Both the position numbers and the translations under genes were made by a program. 64,000 bases of DNA, taken from NCBI GenBank assembly GCA_947626945.1, contig CANQUC010000002.1:62001-126000 (forward strand), written 5' to 3'. Positions 1-7,851 of the stretch are shown here, in pieces. The notes under the pieces were generated by a model. It searched no databases and was not told the origin of the DNA. It was given only the letters and a program-made list of their open reading frames with translations. The first letter of the stretch is position 1. Each line of letters starts with the position of its first letter. This DNA is from an uncultured Lachnospiraceae bacterium (lineage in GTDB: Bacteria > Bacillota > Clostridia > Lachnospirales > Lachnospiraceae).

Positions 1-476
1 AGCATCAAAGTAAACAGGGTTTCATTGGTCCCCCATTTTGCGTTGAAATAGGCGGGGATCAGGCCAAACAGCCCGCCTCCCGCAAAGCCCGCGATGATCA
101 TCACGATGATCAGCACCCAGTGGGGCCAGTCGCTGTGGAACAACGCGAAATAGGAGGCAAAGACCGCTCCCATGATCAGCTGTCCCTCCGCGCCGATATT
201 CCAGAAACGCATTTTAAAGGCCACTGTAACGCCCAGGGAGCAGATAAACAGCGGGATCATGATCTTGATCGTGGCCTGAATGACCATGGGGCTTCTGAAA
301 GCCCCTTTGATAATGGTGGCATAGATCACAAGAGGATTGTGTCCCAGGCAGAGAATAAACAGCCCGCCTGCCACAAGGGCCAGCAAAAGGGCCGCCGCCC
401 GCAGCAGATAAATCTGATATCTGGGCAGATCCGCCCGCTTGGCTGTACGGATCAGGGGCTCTTTTCCGCTACTCAT
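1..476 (-). CDS. ABC transporter permease, nucleoside/simple-sugar type (3' end cut by window)
   Basis: Inner-membrane permease of a BMP/nucleoside ABC importer (BPD_transp_2 family). Only the first 158 codons are inside the window, and the C-terminus lies beyond base 1. The start ATG at 476 overlaps the end of the ATPase gene by 8 bases, the usual sign of translational coupling. The protein begins MSSGKEPLIRTAKRADLPRY. A hydrophobic helix follows (about residues 22-45), then more membrane segments containing the family-typical pattern FWNIGAEGQLIMGA, which is shared by YufP/NupB-like and RbsC-like permeases. Together with the ATPase and the BMP lipoprotein upstream it forms a three-gene set; a second permease is expected outside the window. 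The nucleoside substrate is inferred from the BMP partner and from divergent xpt. Permease identity is secure; the substrate is moderately so. Confidence 0.88.
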   Translation of the reverse strand, partial: MSSGKEPLIRTAKRADLPRYQIYLLRAAALLLALVAGGLFILCLGHNPLVIYATIIKGAFRSPMVIQATIKIMIPLFICSLGVTVAFKMRFWNIGAEGQLIMGAVFASYFALFHSDWPHWVLIIVMIIAGFAGGGLFGLIPAYFNAKWGTNETLFTLM

Positions 477-2004
477 GGCCCATCACCTCTCTTTCGCCTG
501 CTCCGGCCATCATAAGACCGATCTGCTCTTTTGTGGCCTGTTTCGCGTCCACGATCCCTGTCACCTCACCGTGACAGAGCACCATGATCCGATCGGAAAG
601 GGCCAGCAGCACATCCAGATCCTCTCCGATGAACATCACCGCCACGCCCTTTTGTTTTTGCTGATTTAACAGATCATAAATGGTATAGGAGGAGTTGATA
701 TCCAGCCCCCGCACAGGATACGCGGTAATCAGCACATTGGGCCTGGATTCGATTTCTCTGCCCAAAAGCACTTTCTGTACATTTCCTCCGCTCATCATTC
801 TCACCGGCATGTCCACAGAGGGGGTTTTGATATCCAGCTTTTTCACAAGCTCTTTGGCCATCTTTCTGGCCGGTTTTCTCCTGACAAAGGGACCCTTTGT
901 ATTTTTGTAGCTTTTCAGAAGCATATTGTCCACCATGCCCATTGAAGCCACAAGTCCCATTCCCAGCCGGTCTTCCGGCACAAAGCTCATGTGGATGCCC
1001 ATATTGATGATTTCATTTGGCGTCTTGCCTTTCAGATCCTTTTTTTCATAAAGGATAGCCCCTTCTTTAACAGGGATCAGACCGGCGATGCTTTCGCAGA
1101 GCTCCTTCTGTCCGCTTCCGGCAACCCCTGCCACACCCAGAATCTCTCCTCTTTTCAGAACAAAGTTTACGTCTTTCAGGCCCGCGGAACCGTCGGGCTT
1201 GTCCACCTTCAAATGAAACACATGCAGCAGGTCTGACGGATCCTCATATTCCGGCCGCCTGATTTCCAGTGTCACTTCGTGGCCCACCATCAGCTCGGTC
1301 AGTTTCTGGGGACTGGTCTCTTTTGTGATCACCGTGTCAATGCTTTTTCCTTTTCTTAAAATCGTTACCCGGTCGCTGATCTCCATTACCTCATTGAGCT
1401 TGTGGGTGATGATGATCACTGCCGCGCCCTCTTCCCTCATTTTTCGGAGAATGGCAAACAGCTTCTGGGTTTCCTGAGGCGTAAGCACCGCGGTAGGCTC
1501 ATCCAGGATCAGGATTCTGGCGCCCCGGTACAGCACCTTCAAAATCTCCACCGTCTGTTTCTCGCTGACGGACATCTCATAAATCTTTTGATCCGGATTG
1601 ATCTCCAGGCCGAATTTTTCGCTGATCGCGAGAATATCCCGGCGCAGCTGCTTTGTCTTTGGAAGCTTTCCTTTTGTGCCCAGGACGATATTTTCCATGG
1701 CGCTCTGCACCTCCACCAGCTTAAAATGCTGATGGATCATGCCGATCCCCAAAGCGTCCGCGTCTATAGGGGAACTGATAACGACTTCCTTTCCGTCGAT
1801 CAGTATCTGTCCCCCGTCAGGATGATAGATCCCGGAAAGCATGTTCATCAGCGTGGTTTTTCCGGAACCGTTCTCCCCAAGCAGCGCCAGGATCTCCCCA
1901 TATTTTACCTGCAGATCTACACTGTCGTTTGCCACCACAGTTCCAAATACCTTTGTAATTCCTTTACACGCAATGGCCGGCCTTTCGGTATTGGTATCTG
2001 ACAT
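469..2004 (-). CDS. ABC transporter ATP-binding protein, nucleoside/sugar type (two fused NBDs)
   Basis: Cytoplasmic ATPase of the nucleoside-type importer. It is 511 residues with two tandem nucleotide-binding domains, like YufO/NupA and RbsA/MglA. Domain 1 has a canonical Walker A (GENGSGKTT, about residues 43-51) and Walker B (ILILDEPTAVLT), but its signature is MSVSEKQ rather than LSGGQ. Domain 2 has a degenerate P-loop (AGVAGSGQKE) but a good signature (MSGGNVQKV) and the family-typical VRGLD. This asymmetry is normal for the family. The start chosen is the ATG at 2004 preceded by GAGGAG; an in-frame start 48 bases upstream has no ribosome binding site. The gene lies between the BMP lipoprotein and the permease. 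A hairpin in the 5' gap (2034-2090) probably lowers its expression relative to the binding protein. Confidence 0.93.
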   Translation of the reverse strand: MSDTNTERPAIACKGITKVFGTVVANDSVDLQVKYGEILALLGENGSGKTTLMNMLSGIYHPDGGQILIDGKEVVISSPIDADALGIGMIHQHFKLVEVQSAMENIVLGTKGKLPKTKQLRRDILAISEKFGLEINPDQKIYEMSVSEKQTVEILKVLYRGARILILDEPTAVLTPQETQKLFAILRKMREEGAAVIIITHKLNEVMEISDRVTILRKGKSIDTVITKETSPQKLTELMVGHEVTLEIRRPEYEDPSDLLHVFHLKVDKPDGSAGLKDVNFVLKRGEILGVAGVAGSGQKELCESIAGLIPVKEGAILYEKKDLKGKTPNEIINMGIHMSFVPEDRLGMGLVASMGMVDNMLLKSYKNTKGPFVRRKPARKMAKELVKKLDIKTPSVDMPVRMMSGGNVQKVLLGREIESRPNVLITAYPVRGLDINSSYTIYDLLNQQKQKGVAVMFIGEDLDVLLALSDRIMVLCHGEVTGIVDAKQATKEQIGLMMAGAGEREVMGHE

Positions 2005-2033
2005 AGGCGTCTCCTCTCTTTTCTTCTTCCTGT

Positions 2034-2090
2034 AAAAAAAGGGCCGCCTCAAAATGAAATTTTTTTAACAGATCATTTTGAAACAGCCCC
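2034..2090 (-). terminator. Intercistronic hairpin with T-run after the BMP gene
   Basis: On the minus strand a stem made of GGGCTGTTTCAAAATGA pairs over 17 positions (three as G-U) with its downstream arm and is followed by seven Ts. It lies just after the BMP stop codon and before the ATPase, so it probably acts as a partial terminator that gives binding-protein excess. Its TGTTTCAAAA core recurs in other hairpins of this window. Confidence 0.75.
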
Positions 2091-2108
2091 CTGTGATTTA
2101 TCTGATTT

Positions 2109-3308
2109 TTACTGCGCGCTCTCTTCCACAATATTCTTGAAGTACCAGTTGATTCCTCCTGTGATGGTAGCGTCGTCCAGCGTGCCGCCTTCTTCGCCCA
2201 CAGTGGATCCGTCGTTTGTCTCGATCACACCGTCAAATACGTTGAAGCTTCCGTCAATGATGGATTTCTTTGCCTCTTCGATCTTTGCGGCAGCCTCAGG
2301 ATCGTTGAAATCCGCCAGATCGGAAATGTCCACCAGGCCTTCCGCCAAGCCGCCATAGTAGTTGGAGCCGTCATAGCTTCCATCTATGATGCTCTGCACA
2401 TACGCGGTATAGTAAGCGCCCCAGTCCCACAAAACAGAGCAAAGCACTGCCTTGGGAGCGTCCTTGATCATATCGCTGTTGTAGCCTACGCCCCAGACAT
2501 TTGCCTCTTCTGCCGCAAGCTGCGGGTTGGGCGTATTACAATGCTGTCCGATCACGTCGCAGCCTTCCGCGATCAGCGCCTTGGCCGCTGCGGATTCTCC
2601 CTCGGGATCGTACCAGCTGTTGGTAACTCTTACATAAACCTTTGCGTCGGGATTTACCGAATAAATTCCCATGGCAAAGGCATCCAGTCCGCCGGTCACC
2701 TCGGAGTTGTCCTTATTCTGAGCCGCCACATAGCCGATCTTATTGGACTGGGTCTTCAGGCCGGCCGCGATTCCGGAAAGATATCTTGCCTGATAGATCC
2801 GTCCGAAATAGTTGGTAAAGTTTTTCCCGTTGCTCATATAACCGGTGCCGTGGGCAAAATAGATATCCGGAAACTCTTCCGCAAGCGCTGCCACAGTTTC
2901 CATATAACCCCAGCTTGTTGCGAAGATTACATTGCAGCCCTCTTCAATACACTCGCGGATGGCTGTTTCAGTTGCGGTAGGGTCTGAATCGTCTATGTTG
3001 TTCTTGCGGACGATCTGGCTGTCCTCAAGACCGATATTCTTCTGCATTGCCTAGACTCCCAGATCATGGGTATATGTATATCCGGAACCCTCCGCGGGAT
3101 CTGTAATGTGGATTACGCCGATTTTGAGATCCTCTTTGACAATGGGCTTCATACCGGATTCCCCGCCGTCCTGGTCTGTGTTTGCGTCAGCGCCGCTTTC
3201 CGATGCGCTGTCTGTCCTGGTATCGGATTTCTCGCCGCTTTCTCCACAGCCCGCGAACATGGTCACTGCCAGCGCCAGAACCAGCAAGATACTAAAAAAT
3301 TTCTTCAT
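2109..3308 (-). pseudogene. BMP-family purine/nucleoside-binding lipoprotein, interrupted by an in-frame TAG
   Basis: Substrate-binding lipoprotein of the nucleoside importer. The ATG at 3308 follows GGGAGGAAACG. The first residues MKKFFSILLVLALAVTMFAGCG are a lipoprotein signal with a lipobox cysteine at about residue 21, then a Ser/Asp-rich linker. The mature part matches the BMP/Med family (KIGVIHITDPAEGSGYTYTHDLGV, then AMQKNIGLEDSQ, then FATSWGYMETV, SGIAAGL and a Trp-rich C-terminus). Both parts are in the same frame, separated only by a TAG at 3051-3053 inside the conserved N-terminal helix, where Gln, Glu or Lys would be normal. One base change (for example CAG to TAG) explains it. 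Full length would be 399 codons. It is either a real nonsense allele or a sequencing error. The rest of the coding sequence shows no decay, so any mutation is recent. Confidence 0.85.
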
Positions 3309-3362
3309 CGTTTCCTCCCTCTCTTTTGCCGCCTGTAAAATAAGTACTGAAAATACGGTAAT

Positions 3363-3392
3363 ATTATAGCAAAACTGCATTCTCTCTGTAAA
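3363..3392 (-). promoter_or_regulatory. Promoter of the nucleoside importer operon
   Basis: Minus-strand TTTACA (3387-3392) and TATAAT (3363-3368) with an 18-base spacer. The predicted leader is only about 50 bases, too short for a purine riboswitch. Confidence 0.7.
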
Positions 3393-3429
3393 GCAATTTT
3401 TACATTTTTTTAACACTGTTTTCTTTTTA

Positions 3430-3458
3430 TTGCAATGTTTTCCCGGTTATATTAAAAT
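3430..3458 (+). promoter_or_regulatory. xpt promoter
   Basis: TTGCAA (3430-3435) and TAAAAT (3453-3458) with a 17-base spacer, about 30 bases before the xpt start codon. The leader is too short for a guanine riboswitch, which often controls xpt in other Firmicutes. Confidence 0.65.
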
Positions 3459-3487
3459 AATACAAAATACTGCATGGAGGGAATCCT

Positions 3488-4063
3488 ATGAAGCTGCTGG
3501 AAGAACGAATCCAAAGGGACGGTGTCGTCAAAGAGGGAAATGTATTAAAAGTAGACAGTTTTTTAAATCATCAGATGGACATTGCCTTTCTGGAAGAAAT
3601 CGGAAAGGAATTCAAGCGGCGGTTTGAGGGGGAAAAAATCACGAAGATCCTGACCATCGAAGCGTCCGGCATCGGCATCGCCTGCATAACCGCAAGATAT
3701 TTTCAGGTACCGGTGCTGTTTGCCAAAAAAACCCAGACCAAAAACATTGCCGGGGAAGTTTACACCAGCAAAGTGGAATCTTTCACCCACGGCAAGGTCT
3801 ATGACATCATCGTTTCCAGACAGTTTCTTGACTCCGGCGACCGGGTGCTGATCATTGACGACTTTCTTGCCAACGGAAAAGCGCTGATGGGACTGTTTGA
3901 TATTGTCACCCAGGCGGGAGCCTCTCTGGCAGGGGCAGGCATCGTGATCGAAAAAGGATTTCAGCCCGGCGGACAGATGATCCGGGATATGGGCATCCGC
4001 CTGGAATCCCTGGCGATCATAGAGTCCATGGACGAACAGACCGGCTGCACTTTTCGGAAATGA
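3488..4063 (+). CDS. xpt: Xanthine phosphoribosyltransferase
   Basis: Cytoplasmic purine-salvage enzyme converting xanthine and PRPP to XMP. The 191-residue length equals that of the B. subtilis Xpt family. Visible family features are the N-terminal [14 protein letters not shown], the [10 protein letters not shown] segment, the hydrophobic strand [12 protein letters not shown], and the PRPP-binding loop [14 protein letters not shown] (about residues 119-132). The start ATG follows GGAGGG at a normal distance. It is divergent from the BMP nucleoside importer, so uptake and salvage of purines are neighbours here. No purine riboswitch fits into the short leader. A strong hairpin follows the stop codon. 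Confidence 0.95.
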   Translation: MKLLEERIQRDGVVKEGNVLKVDSFLNHQMDIAFLEEIGKEFKRRFEGEKITKILTIEASGIGIACITARYFQVPVLFAKKTQTKNIAGEVYTSKVESFTHGKVYDIIVSRQFLDSGDRVLIIDDFLANGKALMGLFDIVTQAGASLAGAGIVIEKGFQPGGQMIRDMGIRLESLAIIESMDEQTGCTFRK

Positions 4064-4088
4064 TCCGCCTTTTTTCTGTAACAAATCA

Positions 4089-4120
4089 GAGGGTGTCCCA
4101 AAAACGGAACACCCTCTTTT
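4089..4120. terminator. Bidirectional terminator between xpt and the deacetylase gene
   Basis: Stem GAGGGTGT / ACACCCTC (4089-4116), extended by partial inner pairing, followed by four Ts on the plus strand. It lies between convergent genes and can serve both. Confidence 0.8.
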
Positions 4121-4129
4121 GATGATCTT

Positions 4130-5608
4130 TTACTTTGGCACCGGCGTAGGCCTCCTCTTATCAAACACTTCATTGACGTCAAACAGATCTGACAGCAGAT
4201 CCACGCTGTCGTCGATCATATCATAGTACATCCGCTGGCCGTCCAGATTCCGGCGTCCCTGTCTGAGATACTCCAGCTCCTGATTAAACTGAACCCACAC
4301 GGGATTGCTGTCTACATTGCAGAAATAATGGAATCCCAGAGATTTCAGATAAGTAAACCGCTCGTTGTCAGGCAGATACGGCGTCCAGGAGCCGATGTCG
4401 TCCCCAAACGCAAAGATGATGGCATCTACCTTATAAGTGCCGTTGTTTTCCAGAATGGGCCGCACCTGAGCCTCCCATTTCTGCGCGTCCTCCTGCAGCT
4501 GGCTGATGGAAATCTGACCGTAATAGCGGTGTCCCCAGCTGTGGCTTGCAAATTCCCAGCCCTGTTCCAGCAGCCGGTTGACTACTTTCTTCGCCTCTTC
4601 TACCTGTCTTGCCCATTCTTCCTCGCCGAGAGATTCCTTATACTTGTCGGCGGTGCGGTAGCCAAGCACGCCGTCGTAGCCGGTAAGAGCCAGGTAGCCC
4701 CGGGCGCCCTTGTAGGAAAAATCAGGATGGGCCGCTATGAAGTCCTCTAAAAGAGGAACCATGTCAAAGGATCCGTATGTGGCCGTACCGTCGTCATTGA
4801 TCACCTCATTGGTGATGTTGCCGTCCTCGCCAATGCAGAGGCGGCTGGGGTACCCGTCTCCGTCCATATATTCATAATAGCTTACATCGTCCTGGGAGAT
4901 TACAAAAGCCTTTTTGCCCTCAGGCAGCATGATCCTGCCCTGCTCCCATGTCACGGTGCCGTCCTCATGGGTCACATAACCGGCCATATCCCTCAGGCTC
5001 ACAAGCACATAGCCTCTCTCATACATGGACTGCATAATGGCATTGAACTCCTCCACGGTAGTCATAACCTGGTTGTAGTCACCCTCTTTGTAGTCTCCGT
5101 CAAAGGCTTTCTCACAGTTGTTGATCAGCGTATGGAAGAAAATATGCGTCACGTCGGAAATGGGAAATTCCACCAGGCTGTTTTTCATGGTCTCATAACC
5201 GGAGATCAGCTCGGATACCCGGGTATCGTTCTGATAGTTTTCCACTGTCTGCAAAAGGGCAATGGCCCGGTCATAATCGTAGCCCGCGGCGGCTGCTTCC
5301 GCCTGGGACATCAGATCAGCGCGGCGCTGTTCTTTCTCTTTTTTCTCCGCGTCATCCTTCTGCTCACTGGTCTGGCCCTGTCCGTTTCCCTGATTATTCT
5401 TGCCGCTGTGAGACCTGCCGTACAGGATCCCACCGATGATGCCGGCGGCAACGCCCAGCACGATAATAGCCAGCAGCAGGCTTATCAGAATTCTTGCTCT
5501 TCTCTGTTTTTTCCTCTTTTTTGCCCGGAGCTGCTGTCTGCGGCGTTCGATCTGTTCGTTTGTGGCCTCCACCACCTGACCGCTCCTGGTCTTCTTTTCC
5601 TCAGCCAT
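4130..5608 (-). CDS. Membrane-anchored polysaccharide deacetylase family protein
   Basis: Predicted cell-surface carbohydrate esterase (NodB-type) of 492 residues. The ATG at 5608 follows GGAGGAACT; an upstream in-frame start lacks a ribosome binding site. The N-terminus is a short, highly basic cytoplasmic stretch (RRRQQLRAKKRKKQRR), then one transmembrane helix at about residues 37-60, a Gln/Lys/Glu-rich linker with a TPR-like helix pair (YDYDRAIALLQTVENY), and a C-terminal deacetylase domain. The domain shows the metal-site acidic pair as SQDDVSYY and the second motif as HSWGHRYYG (H-x-x-x-H). The substrate cannot be read from sequence; peptidoglycan or a surface glycan is likely. It is a single gene between two terminators, downstream of recG on the same strand with a 109-base gap. 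Confidence 0.85.
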   Translation of the reverse strand: MAEEKKTRSGQVVEATNEQIERRRQQLRAKKRKKQRRARILISLLLAIIVLGVAAGIIGGILYGRSHSGKNNQGNGQGQTSEQKDDAEKKEKEQRRADLMSQAEAAAAGYDYDRAIALLQTVENYQNDTRVSELISGYETMKNSLVEFPISDVTHIFFHTLINNCEKAFDGDYKEGDYNQVMTTVEEFNAIMQSMYERGYVLVSLRDMAGYVTHEDGTVTWEQGRIMLPEGKKAFVISQDDVSYYEYMDGDGYPSRLCIGEDGNITNEVINDDGTATYGSFDMVPLLEDFIAAHPDFSYKGARGYLALTGYDGVLGYRTADKYKESLGEEEWARQVEEAKKVVNRLLEQGWEFASHSWGHRYYGQISISQLQEDAQKWEAQVRPILENNGTYKVDAIIFAFGDDIGSWTPYLPDNERFTYLKSLGFHYFCNVDSNPVWVQFNQELEYLRQGRRNLDGQRMYYDMIDDSVDLLSDLFDVNEVFDKRRPTPVPK

Positions 5609-5717
5609 AGTTCCTCCATTCACACAGTACTTTTGTCTGACACCGGAAAAAACTGTCTTTTTCACAGCGTCTGCTTTTTTGCTACTGTTATTATGCGGAC
5701 ATTATATCATATAATTC

Positions 5718-7766
5718 CTATAAATTCCAGTTTTCACCCAAATCTCCCACAAGTTTTTTCAGTCTTTGATGTTCCAGAGACGCAAGGTTCGGATCCTCTG
5801 CCAGCAGATCCAAAACCGCCTCCTTTGCCTCATATAAAACTGACGCGTCCTGCACAACATCTCCCAGCCGGAATTCCAGCGCGCCGCTCTGCCGGATGCC
5901 GAAAAGATCTCCCGGGCCCCGCAGGGCAAGATCCTTTTCCGCGATCTCAAAGCCGTCGTTGGAATGATTCAGAATATCCAGCCGCTCTCTTGTCTCCGGC
6001 TTTCTGCTGCCGCTGACAAAAATACAGTAGGATGCGTTTGCGCCCCTGCCTACCCGGCCCCGCAGCTGATGCAGCTGAGAAAGACCGAACCGGTCCGCGT
6101 TTTCGATCATCATCACCGTGGCGTTTGGCACATTGATCCCCACCTCAATGACGGTGGTGGACACAAGGATGTCCAGCTCCCCTGCCAGAAAGGATTCCAT
6201 CACCTGATTTTTGTAAGCCGGTTTCATCCGTCCGTGAAGAGTGCCGATCCGAATGTTTTTGGGAAACCATTCCGCCAGTTTTTCCGCGTAATCCGTCACA
6301 TTTTCCCCATCCAGCAGTTCGCTTTCCTCTACCATTGGACAGATCACATAGGCCTGCCGTCCTTTTTGGATCTCCTGATAGATGAACCGGTAGGCGGCCT
6401 GCCTCTTTTCTGTGTCAATGACGCAGTTTTTGATGGGGATCCGGTGGGCAGGCATCTGCCGGATCATGGATATGTCCAGATCGCCGTACAAAAGCAGCGC
6501 CAGCGTTCTGGGGATGGGGGTGGCGCTCATGACCAGCACATGGGGCCATGCTCCCTTTTTGGACAGGGCTTCCCGCTGTTTTACCCCAAACCGGTGCTGT
6601 TCATCGGTAACGGCAAAGGCAAGGTCATGATATTCCACCGATTCCTGAATCAGGGCATGGGTGCCGATGATTATGTCGATCAGACCCAGGGCGATCTGAT
6701 CGTGCATCCGCCGCTTTTCCCCGGCGGTAAGAGATCCGGTGAGAAGTCCCACCCGGTAGGGCAGCCTGTTTTTCTTCACCAGATCCAAAACCGTATCGTA
6801 ATGCTGTTTCGCAAGCACTTCCGTAGGCGCCATCATCACGCTCTGAAAGCCGCATGCCGCCGCTGTAAAGCAGCCCAGAACCGCCAGGATGGTCTTGCCG
6901 CAGCCCACGTCTCCCTGAAGCATCCTGTGCATAACGCCGCTTCCCGCAAAGTCCCGCTTCATATCCTGCCAGGCTTTCAGCTGATCCTTTGTCAGCTGAT
7001 AGGGCAGGGAGGCGATCACTTTTTCCACCGCCCCATCAGGCTTCAGAGGATAACTGTTTTCGGTTTTCGAAAGCTCCCTCCTGTGCCCTTCCAAAGCAAG
7101 CATAAAATAAAAAAACTCATCAAACACCAGACGCCTGCGGGCGCTGCGAAGCGTCTCCATATCTGGGGGAAAATGAATCGCCCGCAGGGCGGTTTCATAG
7201 TCCTCCAGCCCGTATCTGTCACGGATCTTTTCCGGCAGAGGATCCTCAATGCCGGAAAGAGACAAAAAAGCCTGGCTTGCCGTTTTGGTGATCAGATTGT
7301 TGGTCACCCCTTTTGTAAGGGCATACAACGGCTGCAGGCTGTGCATTTTTTTCTCATAGGCGGCCGGCGTGTAAATCTCCGGCTGGATCAGATTATAACG
7401 GCTGCCCTTTACCTGCAGGCGGCCCCGAAAAAGATAACGGCTTCCTGTATGTAAAGTATTTGCAAGAAACGGCATATTAAACCACAGAAGCTGCAAAATC
7501 CCCGTTTCATCTTTTATATTTGCCACAGTGGTCTTCAGGCGGCCTCCATACCGCACCAGCGGCCGGCTCTGGATCTGCCCGTACACCGTCACAAACCCTT
7601 CTCTTTCCCCAAGAGAGTCAATTGAGACCGGAGGATCATAGGCGATATAATCCCGGGGATAATTGTGCAGCAGATCTTCTATGCTGTCGATCCCAAGGTT
7701 TGAAAAACGGCGGGCTGTTTTTTCACCGATTCCCTTTAACAGCTGCAGTGAATCCTTCGGTTCCAT
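5718..7766 (-). CDS. recG: ATP-dependent DNA helicase RecG
   Basis: Branch-migration helicase that reverses stalled forks and processes Holliday junctions. It has the normal 682 residues. In order: an HhH-like N-terminus (LLKGIGEKTARRFSNLGI), the wedge/OB domain from about residue 55, motif I GDVGCGKT (about 285), motif II DEQHRFGVKQRE, motif III SATPIPRTLAL, and C-terminal motifs V/VI (STTVIEVGINVPNA, QLRGRVGRG). The start ATG at 7766 follows GGGAGG. It sits downstream of fakA and asp23, the same order as yloU-yloV...recG in Bacillus. An intergenic palindrome (7798-7838) separates it from fakA. Confidence 0.97.
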   Translation of the reverse strand: MEPKDSLQLLKGIGEKTARRFSNLGIDSIEDLLHNYPRDYIAYDPPVSIDSLGEREGFVTVYGQIQSRPLVRYGGRLKTTVANIKDETGILQLLWFNMPFLANTLHTGSRYLFRGRLQVKGSRYNLIQPEIYTPAAYEKKMHSLQPLYALTKGVTNNLITKTASQAFLSLSGIEDPLPEKIRDRYGLEDYETALRAIHFPPDMETLRSARRRLVFDEFFYFMLALEGHRRELSKTENSYPLKPDGAVEKVIASLPYQLTKDQLKAWQDMKRDFAGSGVMHRMLQGDVGCGKTILAVLGCFTAAACGFQSVMMAPTEVLAKQHYDTVLDLVKKNRLPYRVGLLTGSLTAGEKRRMHDQIALGLIDIIIGTHALIQESVEYHDLAFAVTDEQHRFGVKQREALSKKGAWPHVLVMSATPIPRTLALLLYGDLDISMIRQMPAHRIPIKNCVIDTEKRQAAYRFIYQEIQKGRQAYVICPMVEESELLDGENVTDYAEKLAEWFPKNIRIGTLHGRMKPAYKNQVMESFLAGELDILVSTTVIEVGINVPNATVMMIENADRFGLSQLHQLRGRVGRGANASYCIFVSGSRKPETRERLDILNHSNDGFEIAEKDLALRGPGDLFGIRQSGALEFRLGDVVQDASVLYEAKEAVLDLLAEDPNLASLEHQRLKKLVGDLGENWNL

Positions 7767-7797
7767 AATGCCTCCCTCTACAGGATCCCAAACTGGC

Positions 7798-7838
7798 AGG
7801 AGGTTGTCTCAAACTGCTTTGAAACAACCTCCTTTTTT
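7798..7838 (+). terminator. Palindrome with T-run pointing against the local genes
   Basis: Stem AGGAGGTTGT / ACAACCTCCT (7798-7833), extended inward through CTCAAA/TTTGAA with one mismatch and followed by six Ts on the plus strand. Both flanking genes (fakA, recG) run on the minus strand, so as a terminator it faces the wrong way. It may block antisense transcription or act as an mRNA-processing hairpin within the fakA-recG transcript. Confidence 0.55.
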
Positions 7839-7851
7839 CTGTCCGGATCCT

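Noticed and set aside
3051-3053. TAG recoded as an amino acid (pyrrolysine or suppressor) in the BMP gene
   Set aside because: No pyl genes here and other genes use ordinary stops. A point mutation or read error is simpler.
3488-4063. Guanine riboswitch before xpt
   Set aside because: The leader between the promoter and the ATG is about 25 bases, too short for the aptamer, and no characteristic core is seen.
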